Notes: generated from the sequence alone by a model not told the origin. A stretch of 64,000 nt of DNA from CAVQEG01 sp963711465 (GCA_963711465.1 CAVQEG010000001.1:3100001-3164000), one strand, 5' to 3'; numbered from the stretch's first letter, positions 20,845 to 30,686 are shown. Translations and numbers: made by a program.

Positions 20845-22218
20845 TCACACCGACGATCCGACGCCCTCGTGCTCTTCGGTGCTACCGGAGACCTGGCCTA
20901 TAAGAAAATATTTCCGGCACTGCAGGCGATGGTGCGTCACCGCAATCTGCGGATTCCCGTCATCGGCGTCGCGCGCCCCGATTGGAGCGTTGACCGCCTG
21001 CGACAGCGCGTGCGTGAGAGTCTCGAGGAACATGGCGGCGGTGTCGACCGGGCCGCGTTCGACGTGTTGTCGAACAACCTCCGATACGTCGGCGGTGATT
21101 ACAACGATCGGTCGACGTTCGAGGCCCTGCGCTCGGAAATCGACGGCGCGGAATTCCCGCTGCATTACCTGGCAATTCCGCCCGAAATGTTTCCCGTGGT
21201 CGTGAACCATCTCAAGGAATCCGGCTGCGCCCACCAGGCACGCGTCGTCGTCGAAAAACCCTTCGGCCGCGACCTCACCTCGGCGAAGGATCTGAACCGA
21301 ACGCTCCATGAGGTGTTCGATGAGGCATCGATATTCCGCATCGATCACTATCTCGGAAAGGAGACGGTGCAGAATCTGGTCGTCTTCAGATTCGCCAACA
21401 CGTTTCTCGAACCGATCTGGAATCGTAATTACGTCCGAAGCGTTCAGATCACGATGGCTGAATCATTCGGTGTGCAGGGACGGGGTGCGTTCTACGAACA
21501 GGTGGGTGCAATTCGCGACGTGGTGCAGAACCATCTGCTGCAGGTGGTGGGGTTCCTTGCCATGGAACCGCCGGCGACCACCTACAACGAATCCACACGC
21601 GACGAGGTGGTGAAGGTGTTCCGCCAGATCCGACCCGTCGAACCGAATGACGTCGTAAAGGGTCAATTCGCCGGATATCGCGATGAACCAGGCGTGGCGG
21701 CCGGTTCGGACGTCGAGACCTTTGCAGCACTCCGCCTTGAAATCGACTCGTGGCGATGGAACGGCGTTCCATTCCTCATTCGCACCGGAAAGAACCTCCC
21801 GGTGACCGTCACGGAGGTATTCGTGGAATTGAAACGCCCGCCGTTGACCACGCTCGCAGGCGGCAATACCAACTATTTTCGATTCCGACTCAATCCCGAC
21901 CTCGACATCGCGCTCGGTGCCTGCATCAAGACGCCCGGACAGCAAATGGTCGGCGAACCCACCGAACTCTCACTCGTGCACCATGCGTCCGGCGATGTCA
22001 TGGGCGCCTACGAACGACTGCTCGGCGATGCCATCGAAGGCGACGCGGCACTCTTCGCCCGACAGGATGCCGTCGAGGCCGCCTGGGCCATCGTCCAGCC
22101 GCTGATCGAACAGGCGACACCCGTACACCAGTATCAGCCTGGAACGTGGGGACCGGAGGAAGCGGACCGCCTCGCCCGAGGCTCGGGCGGATGGATCAAT
22201 CCAAAGTCGACGACATGA
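20839..22218 (+). CDS. zwf: Glucose-6-phosphate 1-dehydrogenase
   Basis: Oxidises glucose 6-phosphate to 6-phosphogluconolactone with reduction of NAD(P)+. 459 aa. Nucleotide-binding LFGATGDLAYKKIFPAL, conserved EKPFGRDL, and the substrate-binding RIDHYLGKE with H170 are all present; FLIRTGKNLP is the late conserved segment. The start ATG lies in the right IS target duplication. The stop overlaps the next start as ATGA at 22215-22218, implying translational coupling. AGGAGCC from the IS end precedes the start by a few bases. Part of a glucan-to-pentose operon. Confidence 0.95.
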   Translation: MNSHRRSDALVLFGATGDLAYKKIFPALQAMVRHRNLRIPVIGVARPDWSVDRLRQRVRESLEEHGGGVDRAAFDVLSNNLRYVGGDYNDRSTFEALRSEIDGAEFPLHYLAIPPEMFPVVVNHLKESGCAHQARVVVEKPFGRDLTSAKDLNRTLHEVFDEASIFRIDHYLGKETVQNLVVFRFANTFLEPIWNRNYVRSVQITMAESFGVQGRGAFYEQVGAIRDVVQNHLLQVVGFLAMEPPATTYNESTRDEVVKVFRQIRPVEPNDVVKGQFAGYRDEPGVAAGSDVETFAALRLEIDSWRWNGVPFLIRTGKNLPVTVTEVFVELKRPPLTTLAGGNTNYFRFRLNPDLDIALGACIKTPGQQMVGEPTELSLVHHASGDVMGAYERLLGDAIEGDAALFARQDAVEAAWAIVQPLIEQATPVHQYQPGTWGPEEADRLARGSGGWINPKSTT

Positions 22219-23933
22219 ACGTACTCGTAATCGATATCGGTGGCTCGCACGTGAAGCTGTGTCTCTGGCCCGGCGGCGAAACCCGAAAATTCCCGTCCGG
22301 TTCCTCCATGACGCCGCAGCAATTCGTCGACGGACTCAGACGGGAAGCCGATGGGTGGAAGTACGACGTGATTTCCATTGGATATCCGGGCGTGGTCGTC
22401 CATGGTCGGATCGTCGCGGAGCCGGCCCATCTGGGAATGGGCTGGGTCGGATTCGATTTCCGCCGCGTGCTGGATCGCCCCGTTCGAATTCTCAATGACG
22501 CCGCAATGCAGGCGCTCGGAAGCTACGAGGGCGGGCGCATGCTCTTCCTCGGACTCGGTACCGGTCTCGGCTCCGCAATGGTCGTCGACGGCACCGTCGA
22601 ACCGATGGAGCTGGGACACCTGCCGTATCGGAAACACCGCACGTACGAAGATTACGTCGGAAAATCCGGCCGACGTCGGCTGGGCAAGCGGAAGTGGCGT
22701 AGCCGCGTGATCGACGTCATCGAAGATCTTCGAGCTGCGCTGGAACCCGATTACGTTGTGCTCGGCGGTGGCAATGCACGACACGTGGGGAAACTGCCCG
22801 ACGGCGTCCGGCTCGGTGAGAATGCAAACGCGTTCATCGGTGGACGCCGCGTCTGGGACGATGGTCGGGCTGAACTGGAATCAGAAACACAATCCGGGGA
22901 TCGGATGGAACAGAATCGGGACGTGCAACTCGGAATCATCGGGTTGGGTCGAATGGGCGCAAACATGGCGAAGCGCCTGATGGGAGCGGGAATCGACTGC
23001 GTGGTGTTCGACCGATCACCTGAGGCCGTCGAGGCGCTTGCCGCTGAGGGAGCCGTCGCCACCAGTTCGGCAGAGGATCTGGTCGCGCATCTGAAGCCAC
23101 CGCGAGCGATATGGCTGATGGTGCCCGCCGGCGCGGTCGACTCGGCCCTCGAGACGCTCGCTCCGCACTGTCAGAGCAATGACGTGATAATCGACGGCGG
23201 CAATTCCTATTACGTCGACGACATCCGACGAGCCACCGAGCTCGCCGAACGTGGAATTCATTACCTCGACGTCGGAACCAGCGGCGGCGTATGGGGGCTG
23301 GAGCGGGGGTACTGTCAGATGATCGGCGGCGATTCCGAACCGGTGAAGCGGCTCGATCCCGTGTTCAAAGCGCTCGCACCCCCGGTCGATACCGTTCCGC
23401 GAACGCCGGGCCGCGAGGGCGCGCCATCGACATCGGAACATGGATATCTGCACTGCGGCGGACCCGGTGCGGGGCATTTCGTGAAAATGGTGCACAACGG
23501 AATCGAATATGGACTGATGGCGGCCTATGCCGAGGGGCTCAATATTCTGCGTCACGCCAATGCCGGTCGTCGCCATGTTGCCTCCGATGCCGAGACCACA
23601 CCGATGGCGCACCCGGACCAGTATCAATACGATCTGGACATTGGAGAAATTGCCGAGTTGTGGCGACGCGGCAGCGTGATCGGCTCATGGCTGTTGGACC
23701 TCACCGCCGGCGCATTATTCGAGCAGCCCGATCTCTCGAATTTCGTCGGGCGCGTATCCGATTCGGGCGAGGGGCGCTGGACGCTCGCGGCGGCGATCGA
23801 CGAATCCGTTCCGGCACCGGTATTGAGCGCCGCGCTGTTCCAGCGATTTTCCTCGCGCGGAGAGGCCGACTTCGCGAACCAGCTGCTCTCCGCAATGCGT
23901 CACGCGTTCGGTGGTCACGACGAGAAGAAATGA
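22215..23933 (+). CDS. gnd: ROK glucokinase (polyphosphate-type) fused to 6-phosphogluconate dehydrogenase
   Basis: One 572-codon frame starting at the ATG overlapping the zwf stop. Residues 1 to ~222 are a compact ROK sugar kinase: VLVIDIGGSHVKL phosphate loop, SIGYPG, catalytic ND in ILNDAAMQALGSY, LGLGTGLGSAMV; this short type resembles polyphosphate glucokinases. After a ~10-20-residue linker, residues ~231-572 are a short (NAD-type) decarboxylating 6-phosphogluconate dehydrogenase: GIIGLGRMGANM Rossmann loop, IIDGGNSYY, GGPGAGHFVKMVHNGIEYG with the catalytic Lys. An in-frame ATG at 22905 could also start the dehydrogenase alone. No stop separates the halves. The frame upstream of 22215 overlaps zwf and is not coding. 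Confidence 0.9.
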   Translation: MNVLVIDIGGSHVKLCLWPGGETRKFPSGSSMTPQQFVDGLRREADGWKYDVISIGYPGVVVHGRIVAEPAHLGMGWVGFDFRRVLDRPVRILNDAAMQALGSYEGGRMLFLGLGTGLGSAMVVDGTVEPMELGHLPYRKHRTYEDYVGKSGRRRLGKRKWRSRVIDVIEDLRAALEPDYVVLGGGNARHVGKLPDGVRLGENANAFIGGRRVWDDGRAELESETQSGDRMEQNRDVQLGIIGLGRMGANMAKRLMGAGIDCVVFDRSPEAVEALAAEGAVATSSAEDLVAHLKPPRAIWLMVPAGAVDSALETLAPHCQSNDVIIDGGNSYYVDDIRRATELAERGIHYLDVGTSGGVWGLERGYCQMIGGDSEPVKRLDPVFKALAPPVDTVPRTPGREGAPSTSEHGYLHCGGPGAGHFVKMVHNGIEYGLMAAYAEGLNILRHANAGRRHVASDAETTPMAHPDQYQYDLDIGEIAELWRRGSVIGSWLLDLTAGALFEQPDLSNFVGRVSDSGEGRWTLAAAIDESVPAPVLSAALFQRFSSRGEADFANQLLSAMRHAFGGHDEKK

Positions 23934-23936
23934 TCC

Positions 23937-24650
23937 ATGCACGATGCGTTGCATCTCGAGGAATTTCCGGACATCGAATCGGTGGCGCGTCGAGGAGCGC
24001 AGGCCATCGGTGAGACAGCGCGCCGAGCATCAGAGCGCCGACCGTTCCTGCTGGCGCTCAGTGGCGGCAGGACGCCCGCGCCGATGTTCCGCCGTCTTGC
24101 CGACATGGAAATTCCATGGGAGTTCGTGCACATCTTCCAGGTCGACGAGCGATTCGCACTACCGGGCAGCGAGGACCGCAATTTCACGCATCTGCAACGC
24201 GACCTGCTGAATAGCATTCGGATTCCAGTCGATCACATCCATCCCATGCCGGTAGATGAGGATGATCCTGCGGCAGCCGCAGCGGAGTACGCGGCATTGC
24301 TTGGGCGCCTCGTCGGGACGCCACCCGTCTTCGACCTCGTTCATCTCGGGCTTGGCCCCGACGGCCACACGGCCTCGCTCGTTCCGGGAGATCCGGTACT
24401 CGACGCGGAGTCGACCGTGGCGATTACCGGGGAATACGCCGGCCACCGCCGAATGACGATTACCTATCCGGTGCTCGATCGTGCTCGACGGATTCTGTGG
24501 GTCGTCACCGGCGCTGAAAAGGCGGATGCACTCGCGCGATTGCGTCGTGGCGATCGGACGATTCCTGCCGGACGTGTCGCAAGCGGCAATGCACTTGTTC
24601 TTGCCGATGCGGCGGCAATCGGAAGGAGCGAGGAACCGGGCTCCAGGTGA
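23937..24650 (+). CDS. pgl: 6-phosphogluconolactonase
   Basis: Hydrolyses 6-phosphogluconolactone to 6-phosphogluconate, the step between the zwf and gnd products. 237 aa, DevB/NagB-like fold: LLALSGGRTPAPMFRRL, FQVDERF, and GLGPDGHTASLVPG are the family motifs. It starts 3 nt after the glucokinase-Gnd stop, so it is the last gene of the operon. A tail after IPAGRV (ADAAAIGRSEEPGSR) is ordinary. Confidence 0.95.
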   Translation: MHDALHLEEFPDIESVARRGAQAIGETARRASERRPFLLALSGGRTPAPMFRRLADMEIPWEFVHIFQVDERFALPGSEDRNFTHLQRDLLNSIRIPVDHIHPMPVDEDDPAAAAAEYAALLGRLVGTPPVFDLVHLGLGPDGHTASLVPGDPVLDAESTVAITGEYAGHRRMTITYPVLDRARRILWVVTGAEKADALARLRRGDRTIPAGRVASGNALVLADAAAIGRSEEPGSR

Positions 24651-24704
24651 GGTGGAATTTGGAGGGTCGAATTCGGAACATCGAATTCAATTACCCCTCT
24701 CAAG

Positions 24705-25085
24705 CTATTCCGGCACTGCACCGGAGAATCGCAGGCGATAACCGGAGGGATCGGTCACGGAATATTCCCGAACGCCCCATGGTCGATTCTCGATCTCGGA
24801 AGTAATCGGGGCCTTGCGCGCGACATGCTCGGCATACACTGCGTCGACCGGGTCGACATCGATGACGATTTCACTGCCGTGGACGCGGCTGGCGATTTCG
24901 GAATTTCGGAAGAAGAACAACCGCACATCGCCGCGCCGGACGCCGCCATCGGTCGGACCGTCGCCGTCGTCGCCCCAGGTCCATTCGCGTTCGAATCCGA
25001 GTCTTTCCACATAGAATGCAATTGCGGCATCGACGTCGGTACAGGCCAGGAACGGGATAGCGGTGCGGAACGCGGGTGACGGCAT
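24705..25085 (-). CDS. Glyoxalase/bleomycin-resistance (VOC) family protein
   Basis: 126 aa from the ATG at 25085 (MPSPAFRTAIPFLACTDVDA); ATGs at 25097 and 25109 are possible. A single VOC half: FLACTDVDAAIAFYVERLGF, then RLFFF, and a C-terminal PWGVREYSVTDPSGYRLRF as in bleomycin-binding-like proteins. The likely role is a metal-dependent or drug-binding dimer; the substrate is not predictable. It follows the DUF389 gene closely on the same strand. Confidence 0.8.
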   Translation of the reverse strand: MPSPAFRTAIPFLACTDVDAAIAFYVERLGFEREWTWGDDGDGPTDGGVRRGDVRLFFFRNSEIASRVHGSEIVIDVDPVDAVYAEHVARKAPITSEIENRPWGVREYSVTDPSGYRLRFSGAVPE

Positions 25086-25146
25086 TATCGGTCGCATTGA
25101 ATTGAGCATCTGATCTGGGACGAGGGAACGGATCGCGGGGTACAAT

Positions 25147-26139
25147 CTACAGAGGTTGAGCGACGAAGAGCACGAGGGCGAGGATCGTGAGCAGCACTGC
25201 CCAGATGATCATGGCGATACGCGACGAGGTGTGCGCGGCCTCGGCTTCCCACCACGTTCGCGGGCGCACACCCTGCGCGAGAAACGTGAGCATGCCGGCG
25301 AGGTTCACCGCGACCACGTTCGTGACCACGAGGAGCAACGCACCGAGCGCCGCGTGGAAGTATCCTCCACCGATGAGCACGCCGAAGTTCACCACGGGCG
25401 GAAGGAGGGCCACTGCGAGCATGACACCGATGACGACGCTGGGAAGCCCGCTGGTGAACGCCAGCGCGCCGGCGGCACCGGCGGCCAGTGCCAGGACGAC
25501 ATCGGTCCACGACACGACGGTACGTTGGGCGATCGTCGGCGTCGTCGGGTCGACGTGATAGATCACGCCGATGGCGAGGGCGAGTGAGAGCGCGATGGAA
25601 ACACCGAGCAGATTCGCCTTCATCGCGCCTCGAATCAGCTTCACATCGCCCAGTGTGGTTGCCAGGGCGAGCGTAATGTTCGGCGCCAGAAGCGGCGCGA
25701 TCATCATGGCACCGAGAATTGCCACGAGATTGTTGGTGATCAATCCGATCGACGCGACGACGGCGGAGAGGACCGTGAGACCGATGAAGACGGGGGAGCT
25801 GCGGATGCTGTCGGCGGCCTGGGCAAGGAGTTCCTCTCGACTGACGCGGAATGACCTCCAGCCGACGGCGGTCTCGGTCTCCTCGGTTGCGGTTTCCAGG
25901 TGTGGAATCGCGGCGGTAACCGGCAGCAGCACGACAGAGAAGTGGGGCGTCGTCGAGAACCGCTGTTGAAGCGCATCGAGCAGTTCTTCGGAACCTTCGG
26001 CGGAGACGAGTGCTCGGACGAAGAGGGTGTTCGATTCGCGGTCGTGGATTTCACTGACGACGGTATGGCCCACGAGCATTGTGGCGACCGCATCGGCGGA
26101 CGAATCGGGGACGACGATTTCCATCAGGCGCTGGGCCAT
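25147..26139 (-). CDS. DUF389 membrane protein
   Basis: 330 aa, starting at MAQRLMEIVVPD (ATG 26139). The first ~110 residues are soluble, the rest about six transmembrane helices with the DUF389 core SPVFIGLTVLSAVVASIGL, ILGAMMIAPLLAPN, and GVMLAVALLPP. Members are widespread and of unknown function. The gene reads into the VOC gene. Confidence 0.88.
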   Translation of the reverse strand: MAQRLMEIVVPDSSADAVATMLVGHTVVSEIHDRESNTLFVRALVSAEGSEELLDALQQRFSTTPHFSVVLLPVTAAIPHLETATEETETAVGWRSFRVSREELLAQAADSIRSSPVFIGLTVLSAVVASIGLITNNLVAILGAMMIAPLLAPNITLALATTLGDVKLIRGAMKANLLGVSIALSLALAIGVIYHVDPTTPTIAQRTVVSWTDVVLALAAGAAGALAFTSGLPSVVIGVMLAVALLPPVVNFGVLIGGGYFHAALGALLLVVTNVVAVNLAGMLTFLAQGVRPRTWWEAEAAHTSSRIAMIIWAVLLTILALVLFVAQPL

Positions 26140-26331
26140 GGTCAATCGGGGACGGAGGAATTGAAGCGGACGCACCGGAACATCCGGTGACGTTCACAGC
26201 CGGGGAACGGCGTGTGCGGGGGATCGCGCGGAGGGGGGGTGAACGCGAGGGAAAGCGCTGCCGCGAATTTCGTGATTGGGCGGCGTTGTTCCATATTCGG
26301 AACGAATACAAACCAAGGATGGAGGGACACG

Positions 26332-26832
26332 ATGGTATCGGAGAACTACCTGCAGGGGGCGGGGAAGCTGTTTCATTTCTACCGGGATCTTGCTGACAGG
26401 GCGATAGCGCAGATGGGCGAGGAGCACCTGTTCGAGGCACCGACACCGGAGAGCAACAGTGTGGCCGTTATTGCAAAGCATCTGGCTGGCAACATGATCT
26501 CGCGCTGGACGGACTTCCTCACGACCGATGGAGAGAAACCGTGGCGCAATCGCGACAGTGAATTCGAAGACGATTTCTCCTCCCGCGCCGAACTTCTCGA
26601 ACGATGGGACGAGGGATGGACCTGTCTCTTCGACGCGATAGCGAAGCTGACGCCGGAGGATCTGGAGCGAACGGTGGCCATCCGCGGCGAACCGCACACG
26701 GTGGTCGACGCGATCAATCGCCAGATGACGCACACCGCCTATCACGTGGGGCAGATCGTCTTCGTCGCTCGGATGCTCGTGGGCGAATCCTGGCAGAGTC
26801 TTTCCGTTCCGAAGGGGAAGAGCCAGGAGTAA
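26332..26832 (+). CDS. DinB/DUF1572-family protein
   Basis: 166 aa. The ATG at 26332 has a good GGAGG 7 nt upstream, which decides the start against the longer frame. Four-helix DinB-type fold is suggested by the spaced histidines: AVIAKHLAGNM near residue 45 and MTHTAYHVGQIV near residue 140, which bind a metal in related proteins. Related to bacillithiol/mycothiol S-transferase-like proteins; the substrate is unknown. A second, distinct DinB-like gene lies at 59000. Confidence 0.8.
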   Translation: MVSENYLQGAGKLFHFYRDLADRAIAQMGEEHLFEAPTPESNSVAVIAKHLAGNMISRWTDFLTTDGEKPWRNRDSEFEDDFSSRAELLERWDEGWTCLFDAIAKLTPEDLERTVAIRGEPHTVVDAINRQMTHTAYHVGQIVFVARMLVGESWQSLSVPKGKSQE

Positions 26833-26953
26833 AATGTGGCGCACCATGCGTAATTCGCATGAAACTCATCGACTTCTTCCGATCCCCGATTCAGCGGTCG
26901 AATCAATTGCACGCTCTACCGCCATAGTCCCAATCCTCGAATAATTCAACGCC

Positions 26954-27532
26954 ATGAATTCGAAGGTCGACGCACTCCTCGCACGTGAAAAACGGTGGCA
27001 GGCGGAGATGGAAATGCTTCGGTCGATTCTGCTCGACTGCCCGCTCACGGAGGAGTTCAAGTGGGGTCATCCGTGCTATACGGTAGACGGCGGCAACGTC
27101 GTTCTCATCCACGGGTTCAAGCAATACTGCGCGCTTCTCCTCTTCAAGGGCGCGCTGATGGCGGACGCCGACGGCATCCTGATTCAGCAGACGAAGAACG
27201 TCCAGTCGGGCCGACAGATGAGGTTCAGGGACCTCGCGGAGATCCAGGCGATGGAGCCGACGATCAGGCGCTACATCGCCGAGGCCATCGAAGTTGAGAA
27301 GGCGGGGCTGAAGGTGGAGCACAAGAAGACGGAGGACTATCCCGTTCCGGAGGAATTCCAGCACGCACTCGACGACGATGCCGAATTGAGGGCGGCATTC
27401 GAAGCCCTGACCCCGGGACGGCAGCGGGGCTACCTCGTCCATTTCGCCTCGGCAAAACAATCGAAGACGCGCGCGGCACGCGTTACGAAACACAGGGAGA
27501 GAATCATGGAAGGGAAGGGATTGAACGATTGA
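26954..27532 (+). CDS. YdeI/OmdA-family protein (DUF1801 domain plus C-terminal helix region)
   Basis: 192 aa. The N-terminal DUF1801 fold (EEFKWGHPCYTVDGGNVVLI, FKQYCALLLFKGAL) is followed by the YdeI/OmpD-associated C-terminal segment (PEEFQHALDDDAELRAAFEALTP, GYLVHFASAKQSKTRAARV). The family is widespread and poorly characterised; the fold suggests a small-molecule-binding role. A decayed copy of its last 30 codons lies at 30851-30940, on the far side of the helicase gene. Confidence 0.85.
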   Translation: MNSKVDALLAREKRWQAEMEMLRSILLDCPLTEEFKWGHPCYTVDGGNVVLIHGFKQYCALLLFKGALMADADGILIQQTKNVQSGRQMRFRDLAEIQAMEPTIRRYIAEAIEVEKAGLKVEHKKTEDYPVPEEFQHALDDDAELRAAFEALTPGRQRGYLVHFASAKQSKTRAARVTKHRERIMEGKGLND

Positions 27533-27584
27533 CCGAGGCATGCAGCGGCCGGCTCCGGCCTGCAGGACGGGCGTCGGACAGGGC

Positions 27585-30500
27585 CTACACTGCCACTCCC
27601 GCAGTTCGCACCAGATCGGCGGGCATTGCCGTCTGAAGTCTCCAGATGACGTTCATCGGGCGTGCGCCTTCATGGTGCTCGCAGATGACCGGCCCGGCAA
27701 ATATGTACGGCATCGTCACGCCGTTCTCGTCGCGCTTCGACACGCGGATGAAGAGAAGCGGCGTGATGCCGAGTTCGTCGTGTGCGACATGTCGCCGTCC
27801 CTTCTCGCTCTCCGGCCGGGTCGTGCTTTGCGACTGCCAATGGAATTCCCAGGGCGATATTGCGTAGTCCTCGTACATCGTCGATGGAGAATATTCCCTG
27901 TCGGATTTATTCAGCGTCACGAAGAGCAGGTTGCACCTGCTTGCCTTGTTGAACACCACACCCTCACGCGGCTGCGACAGCACGCCGTTCCGCACGTCGG
28001 CAAACGCTGCCATGATCTCATCACGACTGTAGCTGCAGTGCAGGTAGAGCGGAATATCCGCCGGAATTGTCGTCCGCAGCGGGACGTGCGAGACGCGGTC
28101 GTGGAGCATCGGAAGGAGGTCGAGGAGATCTCCGACAATCGCCGGGTGTTTCCGAATCAGCTCGGAATGTGCTGGTAATGCGCCGGCAGCGTTCGGGCCG
28201 AACATCGTGCAGAGCAGCATCATCAACTGACGGCGTTCGAATTCCTGCAATCGATCGATTCGTTGCGGCGTGGAGAGAAATCGCTGGTAGAACGCGATGC
28301 GATCGGGATCGTCCAGGTGCAGCATCCGTCCAAGGGCCCCGCCGAGTTTGTCCTCGTTCGGACCCGGCGGCGGGACGTCGAATCCAGCGGCACGGCGCAG
28401 GTCGGCGAAAAACCGGTGGCCCCGGTAGATATCCTCCAACTCGAGTCCACTCTCCCGTACGAATTCTGCCAGCGTTGTCGCCGGTCCGAGGCGCTTCAGT
28501 TCCGACACCATCTGATTCTTCTTCGCGCCGATCGCCTGCTTCACGTTTTCGAGCACTGCGTCGCGGCTCTCGCGGTCGAGTTGAATAGCGCAGCCCGACG
28601 GGAGGAGTGGGAACCCCGACTCGATCTGCTGTTCGAGTTCGCGACGCGTCGAGCCGGTGAGCGCACGGAACCGTGCATCGAACCGAAATTCACGACGCGC
28701 ATTGCCAATGAAGTCGAGCACCGTCAGACACTCCTTCGATTCATGCAGTCGGAGTCCGCGTCCGAGCTGCTGGAGGAAGACCGTGGCGCTCTCGGTGGGA
28801 CGCAGGAAGAGAACGGTATCCGCCTCAGGTATATCGACGCCCTCGTTGAACAGATCGACCGTAAACAGTGCGTTCAGTTCTCGCTTGCGCAAGCGGCGGA
28901 CGGCATCGTCGCGATCGCTTTTCGGCGTGTCGGCCGTCAGTGCCATCGATGGGATGCCCGCGCGGCTGAATCGCTCGGCCATGAACCGTGCGTGCGACAC
29001 ACCGACGCAGAAGCCGAGCGCGCGCATCGTGCGCAGGTCGGCTATCCGGTCCTGGGTCGCCTGGAGTATCATGTTCACGCGAGCGTCGTTCGCGGTGTAG
29101 AGATGCTCGAGCTCACCCTCGTCGTAGCGACCTCGCGTCCACGTCACGTGCGACAGGTCGACGTCGTCGTGCACGCCGAAGTACTGAAACGGAGCGAGCA
29201 GTCCGCGATCGATTGCATCCCAGAGTCGAAGTTCGGCGGCGATGTGTCCGTCAAACCACGTCCGGATGTCGCCTCCGTCCGCCCGTTCCGGTGTGGCTGT
29301 CAGACCGAGCAGAATCTCCGGTTTGAAATGCTGGAGAATTCGATCATAGGTGGCGGCCGCGGCATGATGGAATTCGTCGACGATCAGCACGTCGAACGTG
29401 TGGGGATCGACGGTGGAGAGATCCAGGTTCGCCAGTGACTGGATCGACGCAAACACGTGGCGTCCCTCTTCGGGACGCGTGCCGTCATAGAATTCTTCAC
29501 CGAAATTGCCGTCCCGCAGCACCTGCCGGAACGTCGAACGGCTCTGTCGGAGGATCTCCCGACGGTGAGCAACGAACAGCAGCGATCGATCGCCGCGATC
29601 CTCCACCATCCGCTTGTAATCGAGCGCGGCAACCACGGTCTTCCCGGTGCCGGTCGCCGCAACGACCAGGTTCGCGTTGCGATGGTGGACGCGCCGCTCG
29701 GCATCGAGGCGTTCGAGAATTTCCTGCTGATAGGGGAAGGGACGGATATCGAAGTACGCGATGGAATCGCCTTCATCGTCGACGGTCTCGCGGCGAACGG
29801 CGACGTCGAACTGCTTCCGATCGTCATCACTTGCGGTGTAGCGAGTGAACTCCGGGTCGTTCCAGTACGAATCGAACGTCGCATCGAATTTCTTCACGAT
29901 CCGCGGCGAGTCGACCGCCGAGATCCGAACGTTCCACTCCAGGCCGTCCGTCTGCGCCGCCGCCGAGAGATTTGAGGAGCCAATGTATCCGGTGGTGAAC
30001 TCTGAATTCCGATGGAACAGCCATGCCTTCGCGTGCAGACGGGTTCGCCGGGTGTCGTAGGAGACACGCACCTCGGCGCCCATATCCACGAGCGCATCGA
30101 GCGCGCGCCGATCGGTGGCGCCCATGTAGACGGTGGTGAGAATACGGAGCCGACCATCGCGCAAGCAGAATTCGCGCAGCGGATCCTGGATCAACCGCAG
30201 GCCGGACCACTTGATGAACGAGCAGAGCAGATCGATTCTATCGGCCGAGCGGATCTCACGGTCGATCTCATATCCGATGCGATGCTCCTGCCGAGCGTTG
30301 ACCAGCAGCTCCGATTGCGAGAGCGGAATTCCGGGCCGCTGCGGTGCCTTCGTGGGCGCCAGTGCCGATGGGTTTGCGCGATACAGCGCGCGAAGCAACC
30401 GCTGCGTGAGGTGATCCTCGTCCGAATAATGCCCCGGAAACTCGGCCGCCAACAGTGCGATGATTCGATTGGACAGCTCCAATTGCCGACCGACCCGTTC

Positions 30501-30686
30501 GCCTTCCGGGAACTCGCGGAGCGCCGCCTCGAGCTCTCGTTTCAAATGCTGAGCGAAATACAGGTGCGATGTACCGGCGTCGAGCGCGCCGATTTCAGCA
30601 CGCAGCGCCTCGAGTCCAGCGATCGCGGCATCGAGGCGTTCGGTGATGATGGCGTCGTAGAGGCCGGGAGGGAGCTGCTCAGGCAT
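27585..30686 (-). CDS. PLD nuclease-SF2 helicase-DUF3427 protein
   Basis: 1,033 aa with three parts. An N-terminal phospholipase-D-like nuclease has the HKD-type motif HAKAWLF (H218, K220) and GSSNLS. A superfamily 2 helicase follows: Walker A ATGTGKT with K349, motif II DEFH at 437-440, LTATPER, and motif VI QQLGRGLR. The C-terminal part, with NEDKLGGALGRMLH and the late GITPLLFIRV, corresponds to DUF3427. Proteins of this build are often found in anti-phage and restriction islands; a DNA-processing defence role is an inference. No methyltransferase is adjacent. The gene is flanked on both sides by ydeI 3'-end sequence in direct orientation. Confidence 0.88.
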   Translation of the reverse strand: MPEQLPPGLYDAIITERLDAAIAGLEALRAEIGALDAGTSHLYFAQHLKRELEAALREFPEGERVGRQLELSNRIIALLAAEFPGHYSDEDHLTQRLLRALYRANPSALAPTKAPQRPGIPLSQSELLVNARQEHRIGYEIDREIRSADRIDLLCSFIKWSGLRLIQDPLREFCLRDGRLRILTTVYMGATDRRALDALVDMGAEVRVSYDTRRTRLHAKAWLFHRNSEFTTGYIGSSNLSAAAQTDGLEWNVRISAVDSPRIVKKFDATFDSYWNDPEFTRYTASDDDRKQFDVAVRRETVDDEGDSIAYFDIRPFPYQQEILERLDAERRVHHRNANLVVAATGTGKTVVAALDYKRMVEDRGDRSLLFVAHRREILRQSRSTFRQVLRDGNFGEEFYDGTRPEEGRHVFASIQSLANLDLSTVDPHTFDVLIVDEFHHAAAATYDRILQHFKPEILLGLTATPERADGGDIRTWFDGHIAAELRLWDAIDRGLLAPFQYFGVHDDVDLSHVTWTRGRYDEGELEHLYTANDARVNMILQATQDRIADLRTMRALGFCVGVSHARFMAERFSRAGIPSMALTADTPKSDRDDAVRRLRKRELNALFTVDLFNEGVDIPEADTVLFLRPTESATVFLQQLGRGLRLHESKECLTVLDFIGNARREFRFDARFRALTGSTRRELEQQIESGFPLLPSGCAIQLDRESRDAVLENVKQAIGAKKNQMVSELKRLGPATTLAEFVRESGLELEDIYRGHRFFADLRRAAGFDVPPPGPNEDKLGGALGRMLHLDDPDRIAFYQRFLSTPQRIDRLQEFERRQLMMLLCTMFGPNAAGALPAHSELIRKHPAIVGDLLDLLPMLHDRVSHVPLRTTIPADIPLYLHCSYSRDEIMAAFADVRNGVLSQPREGVVFNKASRCNLLFVTLNKSDREYSPSTMYEDYAISPWEFHWQSQSTTRPESEKGRRHVAHDELGITPLLFIRVSKRDENGVTMPYIFAGPVICEHHEGARPMNVIWRLQTAMPADLVRTAGVAV

